A stretch of DNA of 5,450 nucleotides, taken from the NCBI GenBank assembly GCA_947372405.1, contig CANBTO010000380.1, positions 1-5,450 on the forward strand, written 5' to 3'. Of the stretch, positions 1-5,450 are shown in pieces. The notes beneath the pieces are model-generated. The model was not told the origin of the DNA. It did no database searches and worked only from the letters and a program-made list of their open reading frames with translations. Both the position numbers and the translations under genes were made by a program. The DNA is from Verrucomicrobiaceae bacterium. Its GTDB lineage: Bacteria; Verrucomicrobiota; Verrucomicrobiae; Verrucomicrobiales; Akkermansiaceae. Position 1 is the first letter of the stretch, and each line of letters begins with the position of its first letter.

Positions 1-1360
1 ACGCGTCCTTGGAAGTGCCATCATAGGTTTGTGTTAGATCGCCGAGGGCGATGGTGGCGGCGGCTTTGGAGATGACGAGCGTGCCGCTGGCGGTGCCGGT
101 GTAGTTCGGGTCGGTGACGGAAGCAGCGACGGCATAGGAACCGGCGTTGGTCGGAGCGGTCGCAGAGCCGTCGTAGGTGAGACTCACTGTTTTGCCGACG
201 GGATTGGTGACGGCGGACGCGTCCTTGGAAGTGCCATCATAGGTTTGTGTTAGATCGCCGAGGGCGATGGTGGCGGCGGCTTTGGAAATGACAAGTGTGC
301 CGCTGGTGGCCCCGGTGTAGTTCGGATCGGTGACGGTGGCGGCGACGGCGTAGGAGCCGGCGTTGGTCGGGGCGGCGGACGAGCCGTCGTAAGTGAGGCT
401 CACGGATTTTCCGACGGGACTGGTGACGGCGGATGCGCTCTTGGAGGTACCATCGTAGGTGGCTGATAGATTTCCAAGGGTGATAGTGGCGGCGGCCTTG
501 GAGATGACAAGCGTGCCGCTGGTGATCCCGGTGTAGTTCGGATCGGTGACGGTGGCGGCGACGGCGTAGGAACCGGCGTTGGTTGGGGCCGTGGAGGAAC
601 CGTCATAGGTGAGACTCACTGTTTTACCTACGGGACTGGTGACAGCGGACGCGTCCTTGGAAGTGCCATCATAGGTTTGTGTTAGATCGCCGAGGGCGAT
701 GGTGGCGGCGGCTTTGGAAATGACAAGTGTGCCGCTGGTGGCCCCGGTGTAGTTCGGATCGGTGACGGTGGCAACGACGGCGTAGGAACCAGCGTTGGTT
801 GGGGCGGTGGAAGAGCCGTCGTAAGTGAGGCTCACGGATTTTCCGACGGGACTGGTGACAGCGGACGCGTCCTTGGAAGTGCCATCATAGGTTTGTGTTA
901 GATCGCCGAGGGCGATGGTGGCGGCGGCTTTGGAGATGACGAGCGTGCCGCTGGCGGTGCCGGTGTAGTTCGGGTTGGTGACGGTGGCCGAGACGGCGTA
1001 GGAACCGGCGTTGATCGGGGTGGTGGGCGAGCCGTCGTAAGTGAGGCTCACGGATTTTCCGACGGGACTGGTGATGGCGGATGCGCTCTTGGAGGTGCCA
1101 TCGTAGGTGGTTGATAGATTTCCAAGGGTGATGGTGGCGGCGGCCTTGGAGATGACAAGCGTGCCGCTGGTGGTCCCGGTGTAGTTCGGGTCGGTGATGG
1201 TGGCGGCGACGGCGTAGGAACCGGCGTTGGTCGGGGCGGTGGACGAGCCGTTGTATGTCACCGAGGTCGTCAGGTTGGCAGGACTGGTGCCGGTCGAGGC
1301 CGCCTTGGTTGTGCCGTCGTAGGTGGCGGATAGATTTCCAAGAGTGACGGTGGCTGCCGC
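1..1360 (-). repeat. Tandem array of 216-bp (72-residue) MBG repeats: six full units and a partial seventh
   Basis: The repeat phase is exact: equivalent bases fall at 1, 217, 433, 649, 865, 1081 and 1297, so no indel separates units. In coding order the units are R1 1360-1145, R2 1144-929, R3 928-713, R4 712-497, R5 496-281, R6 280-65 and R7 64-2 (cut by the window edge). Each encodes an AAATI start, a first YDGT motif, SPVGK-type and SLTYDGS strands, PTNAGSYAV, TDPNYTG and SGTLVISK. Heads are of two kinds: LGNLS (R1, R2, R5) and LGDLTQ (R3, R4, R6, R7). R1 is the most diverged (AASTGTSPANLTTSVTYNG). MBG units of this kind form extended stalks in bacterial adhesins. The array continues beyond position 1, so the true copy number is unknown. 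Confidence 0.95.
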
Positions 1361-4300
1361 CGGTGAAATCGTTCCTGTCAGATAGTTCTGCAAGGTGACG
1401 GCATAATTGGCGCCGCCATTGCCGTCGCTGATGGTGATGAAGGGGATGATGACCTTGTTGCCCGTTCCAGCCGTGGGCGTCTGGAAGGACTGGTTGAGTG
1501 CTGTCGTCGTGTCGCCCGCAGCAAGCGACGGGGTGAGTGTCGGTGTGCCCGGCGCGACGGTGGTGCCATCGTAGGTCTTGCTCGCGGTGACCGCGGCCAC
1601 GGTGAGCGGCAAGGCGGTGATGTTGGCCGCAAGACCGGACGGTTGCGTGAGGTTGTAGTTGCCCGCTTGTGCGCCGCCGAGGGTGAGTCCGGTGACAGCG
1701 ACGGATTTACCGGTGCCCGCATGTTTGTCAGCGAAGCTGCCTGAGGGCGTGCCGCCGAGGGAAACAGTGTCGCCGGTGTAGGGTTTGCCATCGCTGGTGG
1801 TGCCACTGCCGGGAGACTCGGCGCTGGAGAGTGCTGCCGTTCCCGTGAGCGTGGCGGCGATTGTTCCATTGTAGGCGCGGTTGCTTGCAGTCAAGCCGCC
1901 GGTGGTGAGGGTTTTCGGCGTGATCGTGACCGATCCGGTGAAGCCGGTGAGCGTGTAGTTTGATGCGGCGGAGCCTGAGAGGATGAGAGGAGCCGCTTTG
2001 AAGGTGGCAATCGCTCCGGACCAAACCGTCGAGGTGATTGTGCCGCCGGAGGAGGCGGTGCCGGTGGCCGTCACCATGCGTTCGAGAGCGTAAACTTTGG
2101 CGTTGTTGCCCGCAGTGCCGTTGGTTGTCACCGCGTTATCCACGGCGGCGAAGCTGTTGGTGATGGAAGACAGAGTCGGTGTGCTGCTGGCGATGCCGAT
2201 GCCGCCGATCCACAATTCACCTGACTGAGTGGTGGCAGAGGCGGTAGTGCCGGTGACGGGGCTTGCGCTGCTGCCGCTGCTGTTCGCAGCAAGATCGAAG
2301 GATGTCGGTGTCAACAAACCGCTGTATTCCATCACTACCGCAGCAGAGCGTAGCGCGGCTTGGGTGATGGTGATACCGGTTGTGCCAGTGGAGACGTTTG
2401 GGCCATACCAGATTTCCGTCGTGGAGCCGCTGGTATTGGCGGCTTGTGAAACGCGGGACCAAGTGACGCCGCCGCCGCTGATGGCGCTAACCCTCCCAGT
2501 GCTTGTGCCACGAGTTGATATCACCGCCACGAGGGTGTTGCCGTTCGCGGGAGCGGAGGTGAGGTTTACGGTGATTGAAGCACTGGTGCCCAAGCCGGTG
2601 TTGCCTTTGGCGCTTTGTACCCGGGTTGGTGTTGCAAAAATGGACTGAATCGCCTGAGAGCCCGCGCCCTTTGCGGCTAGGGTTGCACTGCCGCTCAAAA
2701 CAAGGTTTCCGCCGTCCACGTTGTTGGCGATCGTCAGGATGCCGGCGCTGGCTGTTGTGGTGCCGTCATAGGTCCGGGTGCCCGACAATTGGACGGGCCT
2801 CGCGGTGATGGAAGCGTTGGGCACGGTGGGCTGGGCGGTGAGAGTGTAGTTACCCGCGTAGGTGCCGCCGAGCGAGTAGCCGGTGGCAGTGACGGCCCAG
2901 GTGCCGACGTTCGGGCTGGCAAATGCGCCGGTGCCGGGAACCACGTTGACGGTTTCGCTTCCAATAAGCCCGCTCGATACCGTTCCTCCTGTTAGGGTGG
3001 CGGTGGTTGTTCCGTCATAGGATTTGTTTGAAGCCGTAACCCCGGTGATGGTCAGGGCCTTTGGGTTGACGGTGTAGGAGCTTCCTGCGGAAACACTGGT
3101 GGCGTAGAAAACATCACCGCCATAGTTTGCGGTGATGGTATGGCCGCCGACCGCAAGAGTGCTGATGGCAACGGACGCCGTTGCCGAGTTCAAGGTTCCG
3201 CTGCCGAGCGTCGTGCCACCGTCCATGAACGTCACCGTGCCGGTTGGAGTGGCGCCGGAACCGGACACCGTGGCGGTGAGGGTCACGGTGTCACCATACG
3301 TTCCGCTGCCCGCCGGAGATGAAACCATACTTGTGGTGGAAGGCTGTAGGCCGGCGGTGGCGCTGGCCTGGGCGGAGTTGGGGCCTTCGCCGAAGCCGTT
3401 ATAGGCGGAGATCACGTAGTAATATGTCGTGGCGTTGGAAGCCGTCAGATCCGTGTAGGAGGGGGCGGTGGTGCTGGCGAGCAGAATGTAGGGACCTCCG
3501 TTGGCCAAGGAGCGCTTCACATAATAGCCATCGGCACCCAATGGTGCGGTCCATGTGAGGGCGACGCGGTTGTTTCCGGGTGCGGCGACGAGATTGGTTG
3601 GTGCCGCGGGCACCGTGTTGTTGATCACGATCACCACGGTGGTGGACGTGCTGGACGCATTCGTGGCATTGCCCTGGTATTGCGCGGTGATGTTGTGAGA
3701 GCCGCTGTTCAGGTTGCTGGTGGTGAGGCTGGCCTGATAGGATCCGTTCAGAGTTAAGGTCCCTATCAATGTCGAGTTGTCATAGAAGGCGACGTTTCCC
3801 GTGGGGTTGCTGCCGGTGACCGTGGCGGTGAAGGTGAGCGCTGTGCCGGGGTTTGCGGGCGTGCTGCCAGCGGTGAGCGCGAGCGCGGTGGTGGTGGCGG
3901 GCAGGACGGTGACCGTGCCGACGCTGGTGCTGGTGAAGTAGTTGTCGTTCTTGAAAGTGGCGGATGAGGAGCTGCCACCATAAGTGCCCGGAGGCATGTC
4001 GATGCCGCCGAGCGCGAGCGACGCGATGACGCGGTTTCCGGTGTAGTTCAGGTTGGCCTTGCCGCCGGTGGCGATGTTGAGGGCTCCGGGAGCCACCGCG
4101 GCCGCTGCTTGGTAGCGCAGGGTGCCGGCCTGGATGTTGGTGGGTCCGGTGTAGCTGTTAGAGCCATTCATTGTCCACTGGGTGGTGCCGGTGGTGGTGA
4201 CGCCTCCCGATCCGCCGATGTTTCCGGATATCTGGAGTCCGCCCGTGGTTCCCATGCTTACGGTGACGGTGCCGGTGACAGTGACTGGACCACTGAAGAC

Positions 4301-5450
4301 ACTGGAGAAACTGTTGCCGCCCGAGACGGTGCAGCCATTCAGCGTCATGGCGTTGGACAGGCTGGTCCGGTTTACCGAGAGGTTGGCGCTGGCATTCACC
4401 GTAATGGGACCGGTGCCGAAGTGGGGCGTGGCGCTGCCATTGCCCGCAGGGAATGTCACCGTGCCGCTGTTCAGAGTTGTGCCGCCAGTGTAGGTGTTGT
4501 TGAAGTTGTTGATGAGCAAGGTGCCGGGAGTGTTCTTGACCAAGCCTCCACTGCCGGAGATCAGGCCGCCGAGTGTGACCTGCCCGCCATAGCTTCCCCC
4601 GAACGTGGTTGTGGCGGCGAGTTCCAGCGGCGTGCTGACGGTCACCGCGTTCGTACTGTTTTGGTTGAATTGTGGAAGGGTGCCACCATTGGCGGAGAAC
4701 GATAGGGCGTTGGTTCCGGCGATGGTGACCGCGCCGGAAAAGTTGAGCTGGTTGAGCTTGAAGCCGTTGTTCAGATCGTGTGTGGCGGTGTAGGTTCCCG
4801 TCGGCGAGAAATTGAGGTTGCAATATGCCAGTCCGGCCGCCGGGGGAGCGGTGCCGCCGGTCCAACTGGCACCGGCGCTCATGTTGGCGGAAACCGCGCT
4901 GGCCCAGGTGTAGGTGACGGGCAGGCCGGCCGCGACGGAGATGGAAACAGTGGCAGGGGATGAGTTTCCGGTGCCGTTGTTGACGAGGAAGGTGAAGCTG
5001 TCCGTGCCGCTGAAGTTCGCGGCGGGCGTGTAGGTGAGGTAAGGCGCGTTTCCTGTCAGGGTGCCGTTTGCCGGCTGGGTGAGGACGGTGTAGGTGAGTG
5101 TGCCTCCACTGCCGGTGAGCGTGATGCCCGTGGGGGTGTTCACCAATGTGGAAACCGTCTGGGCGTGCGCGTAGGGCGTGCGGTTGGTAATGCCGGTGCC
5201 GTCAAACAGGAAGGCCTGTGGAATGATGGCTCCGCTTATTCCCGCGACCGACGGGCCGGTCCATTTGAGCTTTGCGGCGGCGGACCCGGTGTTTTCATAA
5301 TACTCCATCTGGATTTCCAGCATCTGACCCTTGGTCAACTGGATGGGCGTGGAGTCCACCCACTTGGAGTTCTGGTCCACGAAGTTGTCGATGACCGGGA
5401 CGCCGTTGATGTAGAGCCGGACCCCGTCGCTGGTGAGCGTGGAGAAAGTG
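1..5450 (-). CDS. Internal fragment of a giant modular adhesin-like surface protein (PA14, PATR beta-helix, Ig-like, FnIII, YDG/MBG repeats)
   Basis: One minus-strand frame is open for all 1816 codons (5449 down to 2); start and stop both lie outside, so no start codon or ribosome binding site can be judged. Recognisable domains follow one another in this single frame from end to end, which excludes a frameshift. Order by local residue: PA14 C-terminal part 1-84, Ig/cadherin-like 97-175, PATR beta-helix about 177-515, Ig-like 519-609, FnIII 613-700, Ig-like 701-795, YDG 797-883, split YDG 884-934 and 1155-1177 around a 220-residue insert, YDG 1178-1279, MBG-like 1280-1363, tandem MBG units 1364-1816. 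Thr, Ser, Gly and Ala dominate and there are only two Cys (residues 210 and 373), as in secreted stalk proteins. No signal peptide, membrane anchor, sorting signal or autotransporter barrel is visible; these would be outside the window. An adhesive or carbohydrate-binding surface role is inferred from architecture. No enzymatic motif was seen. Confidence 0.93.
1361..1612 (-). other. YDG/MBG-type domain D
   Basis: Local residues 1280-1363. LPLTVAAVTASKTYDGTTVA opens the domain, followed by LTPSLAAGDTTTALNQSFQT, a strand KVIIPFITISDGNGGANYAV and the closing TLQNYLTGTIS. The K-T-Y-D-G-T-T motif and the N-Y-x-V-T-L-x-N-x-x-x-G-T-I ending are typical. It is the last divergent domain before the near-identical 72-residue units and joins them through SPAAATVTLGN. 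Confidence 0.82.
1616..1918 (-). other. YDG/MBG-type domain C
   Basis: Local residues 1178-1278. PKTLTTGGLTASNRAYNGTI replaces the usual YDG with YNG. It continues with a long Ser/Gly-rich loop (SSAESPGSGTTSDGKPYTGD), a strand VSLGGTPSGSFADKHAGTG and the closing VTGLTLGGAQAGNYNLTQPS, ending LAANIT. The loop makes this copy about 101 residues, longer than domain A. The G-A-Q-A-G-N-Y-N-L-T-Q-P strand is the best-conserved family mark. Confidence 0.85.
1919..1987 (-). other. YDG/MBG-type domain B, C-terminal part (after the insert)
   Basis: Local residues 1155-1177. The segment LILSGSAASNYTLTGFTGSV followed by TIT is the canonical closing strand pair of a YDG domain (S-A-A-S-N-Y-T-L-T-G, then a G-S-V-T-I-T exit). 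Together with residues 884-934 it makes about 74 residues, close to the length of one YDG domain, which supports a single domain interrupted by the 220-residue module. Confidence 0.75.
1988..2647 (-). other. Unnamed 220-residue beta-rich domain nested inside YDG domain B
   Basis: Local residues 935-1154. The translation starts QSIFATPTRVQSAKGNTGLG and has, in order, GNTLVAVISTRG, GGVTWSRVSQAANTSGSTTE followed by IWYGPNVSTGTTGITI, AVVMEYSGLL, GELWIGGIGIASS, VYALERMVTATGT and a final WSGAIATFKA. This run (GNTLVAV, G-V-T-W, E-I-W-Y, V-x-x-E-Y-S-G, G-E-L-W-I-G, W-S-G-A-I-A-T-F-K) resembles a recurrent jelly-roll-like module I have seen in large bacterial secreted proteins, but I cannot attach a family name. 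Alternating hydrophobic residues suggest an all-beta fold. It has no Cys and no clear catalytic motif. Its function is unknown; ligand binding is one possibility. Confidence 0.7.
2648..2800 (-). other. YDG/MBG-type domain B, N-terminal part (before the insert)
   Basis: Local residues 884-934. It begins RPVQLSGTRTYDGTTTASAG and continues LTIANNVDGGNLVLSGSATL followed by AAKGAGSQAI. These are the first 51 residues of a YDG domain. The expected closing strand (a G-S-x-A-x-N-Y-T-L segment) does not follow here; it appears about 220 codons later at 1919-1987. The frame is continuous across the interval, so the domain looks split by insertion, not truncated. Confidence 0.78.
2801..3061 (-). other. 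YDG/MBG-type domain A
   Basis: Local residues 797-883. After KALTITGVTASNKSYDGTTT come TATLTGGTVSSGLIGSETVN, a GTWAVTATG strand and LGGTYAGNYTLTAQPTVPNA, ending in ASITAR. The SYDGTTTA motif after an ASNK strand and the G-x-Y-A-G-N-Y-T-L strand define the YDG family, found in long arrays in bacterial surface proteins. The domain is complete at about 87 residues and passes directly into the next one through ITARPVQLSG. Confidence 0.85.
3065..3349 (-). other. Bacterial Ig-like domain B (Big_3_5-like)
   Basis: Local residues 701-795. It shows TYGDTVTLTATVSGSG, PTGTVTFMDGGTTLGSGTL, ISTLAVGGHTITANYGGD and a final strand SYTVN. This is the fuller form of the same family as domain A: Y-G-x-x-V-T-L-T-A-T-V, P-T-G-T-V-T-F-x-D-G and L-x-x-G-x-H-x-I-T-A-x-Y-x-G-D are all present. 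It ends in the linker NPKALTITGV that leads into the first YDG domain. Confidence 0.85.
3350..3613 (-). other. Fibronectin type III domain
   Basis: Local residues 613-700. VPAAPTNLVAAPGNNRVALTW carries the P-x-x-P-x-x-L start and the conserved Trp of strand B, then LGADGYYVKRSLANGGPY gives strand C with its Y-x-V-x-R pattern, and TYYYVISAYNGFGEGPNS gives the Y-x-Y-x-V-x-A-x-N-x-x-G-E-G-x-x-S core. Length is the usual 88 residues. Bacterial FnIII modules of this kind are common spacers or binding modules in secreted glycan-active proteins. It is the only one in the window and sits between two Ig-like domains. Confidence 0.9.
3623..3895 (-). other. Bacterial Ig-like domain A (Big_3_5-like)
   Basis: Local residues 519-609. 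The domain starts TTTALALTAGSTPANPG, continues LTFTATVTGSNPTGNVAFYD and ends SGSHNITAQYQGNATNASS followed by a VVIVIN strand. The T-x-x-x-x-x-S-x-x-x-x-x-G-x-x-x-T-F-T-A-T-V, P-T-G-x-V-x-F-Y-D and H-x-I-T-A-x-Y-x-G-x pattern is that of the Ig-like repeats widespread in bacterial surface proteins. Length (about 91 residues) is normal. It links the beta-helix to the FnIII domain. Confidence 0.82.
4115..4213 (-). repeat. PATR repeat 2
   Basis: The translation contains GGVTTTGTTQWTMNGSNSY and then TGPTNIQAGTLRYQA. It matches the PATR consensus, including the N-S-Y-T-G-x-T turn and the G-T-L closing strand. It lies about 340 bp downstream of repeat 1 in the coding direction, the interval being filled by weaker strands such as TVTVSMGTTGGLQISGNI. 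After it, AAAAVAPGALNIATGGK is the usual short-linker rung that follows PATR units. Confidence 0.82.
4454..4549 (-). repeat. PATR repeat 1
   Basis: The translation runs GGLVKNTPGTLLINNFN and then TYTGGTTLNSGTVTF, the PATR consensus of a G-L-x-K-x-G-x-G-x-L-x-L strand followed by N-x-Y-x-G-x-T and G-T-L. The second Gly of the K-x-G position is replaced by Thr-Pro. The following residues (PAGNGSATPHFGTGPITV) resemble the usual linker to the next rung. Confidence 0.8.
4925..5161 (-). other. Bacterial Ig/cadherin-like domain
   Basis: Local residues 97-175. The stretch contains GGTLTYTVLTQPANGTLTG, then YTPAANFSGTDSFTF, then a closing strand ATVSISV. This is the signature of the short bacterial Ig or cadherin-like repeats common in secreted proteins, in which L-T-Y-T-V-x-x-x-P-x-x-G-x-L and Y-x-P-x-x-x-F-x-G-x-D-x-F are conserved. 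The Asp of the G-T-D-S-F motif is present. It directly follows PA14 through a short linker and most likely acts as a spacer. Confidence 0.75.
5198..5449 (-). other. PA14 domain, C-terminal part (truncated by window edge)
   Basis: Local residues 1-84. The opening stretch SDGVRLYINGVPVIDNF is the characteristic PA14 core motif (a Ser/Thr-Asp-Asp/Gly-Gly turn followed by a strand with D/NG and a second Asp). It is followed by a region with LTKGQMLEIQMEYYENTG and AAAKLKWTGPS, matching the late PA14 strands in which a Y-(Y/H)-E motif and a hydrophobic L-x-W strand are conserved, and it closes with IPQAFLF. PA14 is usually about 140 residues, so roughly the first 50-60 lie beyond position 5450. In other families PA14 binds carbohydrates, in some through calcium; whether this copy does cannot be told because the expected calcium-binding Asp pair is upstream. 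Confidence 0.88.

Larger units (their letters stand above)
3905..4918 (-). other. Autotransporter-associated beta-strand (PATR) beta-helix region
   Basis: Local residues about 178-515, rich in Gly, Thr, Ser and Asn with short repeating strands. It opens with VTYTW and GASWTGGTAPP, the usual entry to PATR passengers in large bacterial surface proteins, and ends with GIDMPPGTYGGSSS followed by FTSTSVGTVTV, a typical closing cap. Two full PATR motifs are visible and listed separately; the rest looks like degenerate beta-helix rungs. Both cysteines of the translated window are here, at residues 210 and 373. In classical autotransporters such helices form the passenger domain, but here Ig, FnIII and MBG modules follow instead of a barrel within the window. 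A right-handed beta-helix is inferred from family, not shown. Confidence 0.75.

Noticed and set aside
1..1360. Regular direct repeats considered as a CRISPR array or satellite
   Set aside because: The period is 216 bp with no repeat-spacer alternation, and every unit is an open 72-codon protein repeat in the same frame.
1378..1869. A 163-codon Pro/Ser/Arg-rich minus-strand ORF
   Set aside because: It is a frame-shifted reading of YDG domains C and D; the Pro/Ser/Arg bias is the usual shadow of Ala/Thr/Gly codons in GC-rich DNA.
1988..2647. The inserted domain considered as a mobile element insertion
   Set aside because: I saw no terminal inverted repeats, target duplication or transposase coding, and the frame is maintained exactly. 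It behaves as a protein domain, not an insertion sequence.
2229..2648. A 139-codon plus-strand ORF with hydrophobic stretches, opposite the nested domain
   Set aside because: It looks protein-like only because the antisense of alternating beta strands gives Val, Leu and Pro. The minus-strand frame here is continuous with the domains on both sides.
4109..4705. A 198-codon plus-strand ORF opposite the PATR region
   Set aside because: It is antisense to clear PATR motifs, its Gly/Ala/Val-rich composition mirrors the coding strand, and nothing in it resembles a known family.
4158..4865. A 235-codon minus-strand ORF in another frame, rich in His and Arg
   Set aside because: It overlaps the PATR region in a different frame. 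Its His/Arg/Gln runs are what Thr/Gly/Asn-rich codons give when shifted, and it has no recognisable domain.
1..5450. Possible frameshift or gene break within the window
   Set aside because: The minus-strand frame was read codon by codon at every line; domains continue in register from PA14 to the last MBG unit with no stop.

Overview
The window contains no complete gene. On the minus strand one reading frame (codon first bases at 5449, 5446 ... 4) is open without a stop for all 1816 codons. Both ends of the gene lie outside: the start is beyond 5450 and the stop is beyond position 1. I read every codon of this frame and found no stop, frameshift or non-coding gap. The ATG-started ORFs in other frames and on the plus strand are shadows of it. 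There are no RNA genes, mobile elements, promoters or terminators to report.

The encoded piece belongs to a giant modular surface or secreted protein built from beta domains. In N- to C-terminal order (high to low coordinates) it holds: the C-terminal part of a PA14 lectin-like domain; a bacterial Ig/cadherin-like domain; a long beta-helix stretch with two autotransporter-associated beta-strand (PATR) repeats; an Ig-like domain; a fibronectin type III domain; a second Ig-like domain; four YDG/MBG-type domains, one apparently split by a 220-residue beta-rich domain; and an exactly periodic tandem array of 72-residue (216-bp) MBG repeats that runs off the left edge (six full units plus 21 codons of a seventh).

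The composition is typical of extracellular stalk proteins: very rich in Thr, Ser, Gly and Ala, only two Cys in 1816 residues, and few charged residues. The combination of PA14, PATR, FnIII and YDG/MBG repeats in high-GC DNA is most familiar to me from Verrucomicrobiota and related PVC bacteria. That is recollection of domain architecture, not a search result, so the assignment is tentative.

The likely role is adhesion or carbohydrate binding at the cell surface, with the PA14 and beta-helix regions as possible ligand-facing parts and the MBG array as a stalk. This is inferred from architecture. The two points most worth a second look are the domain nested inside a YDG domain and the mosaic, higher-order structure of the 216-bp repeats, including stretches of 111 and 124 bp that are identical between units.
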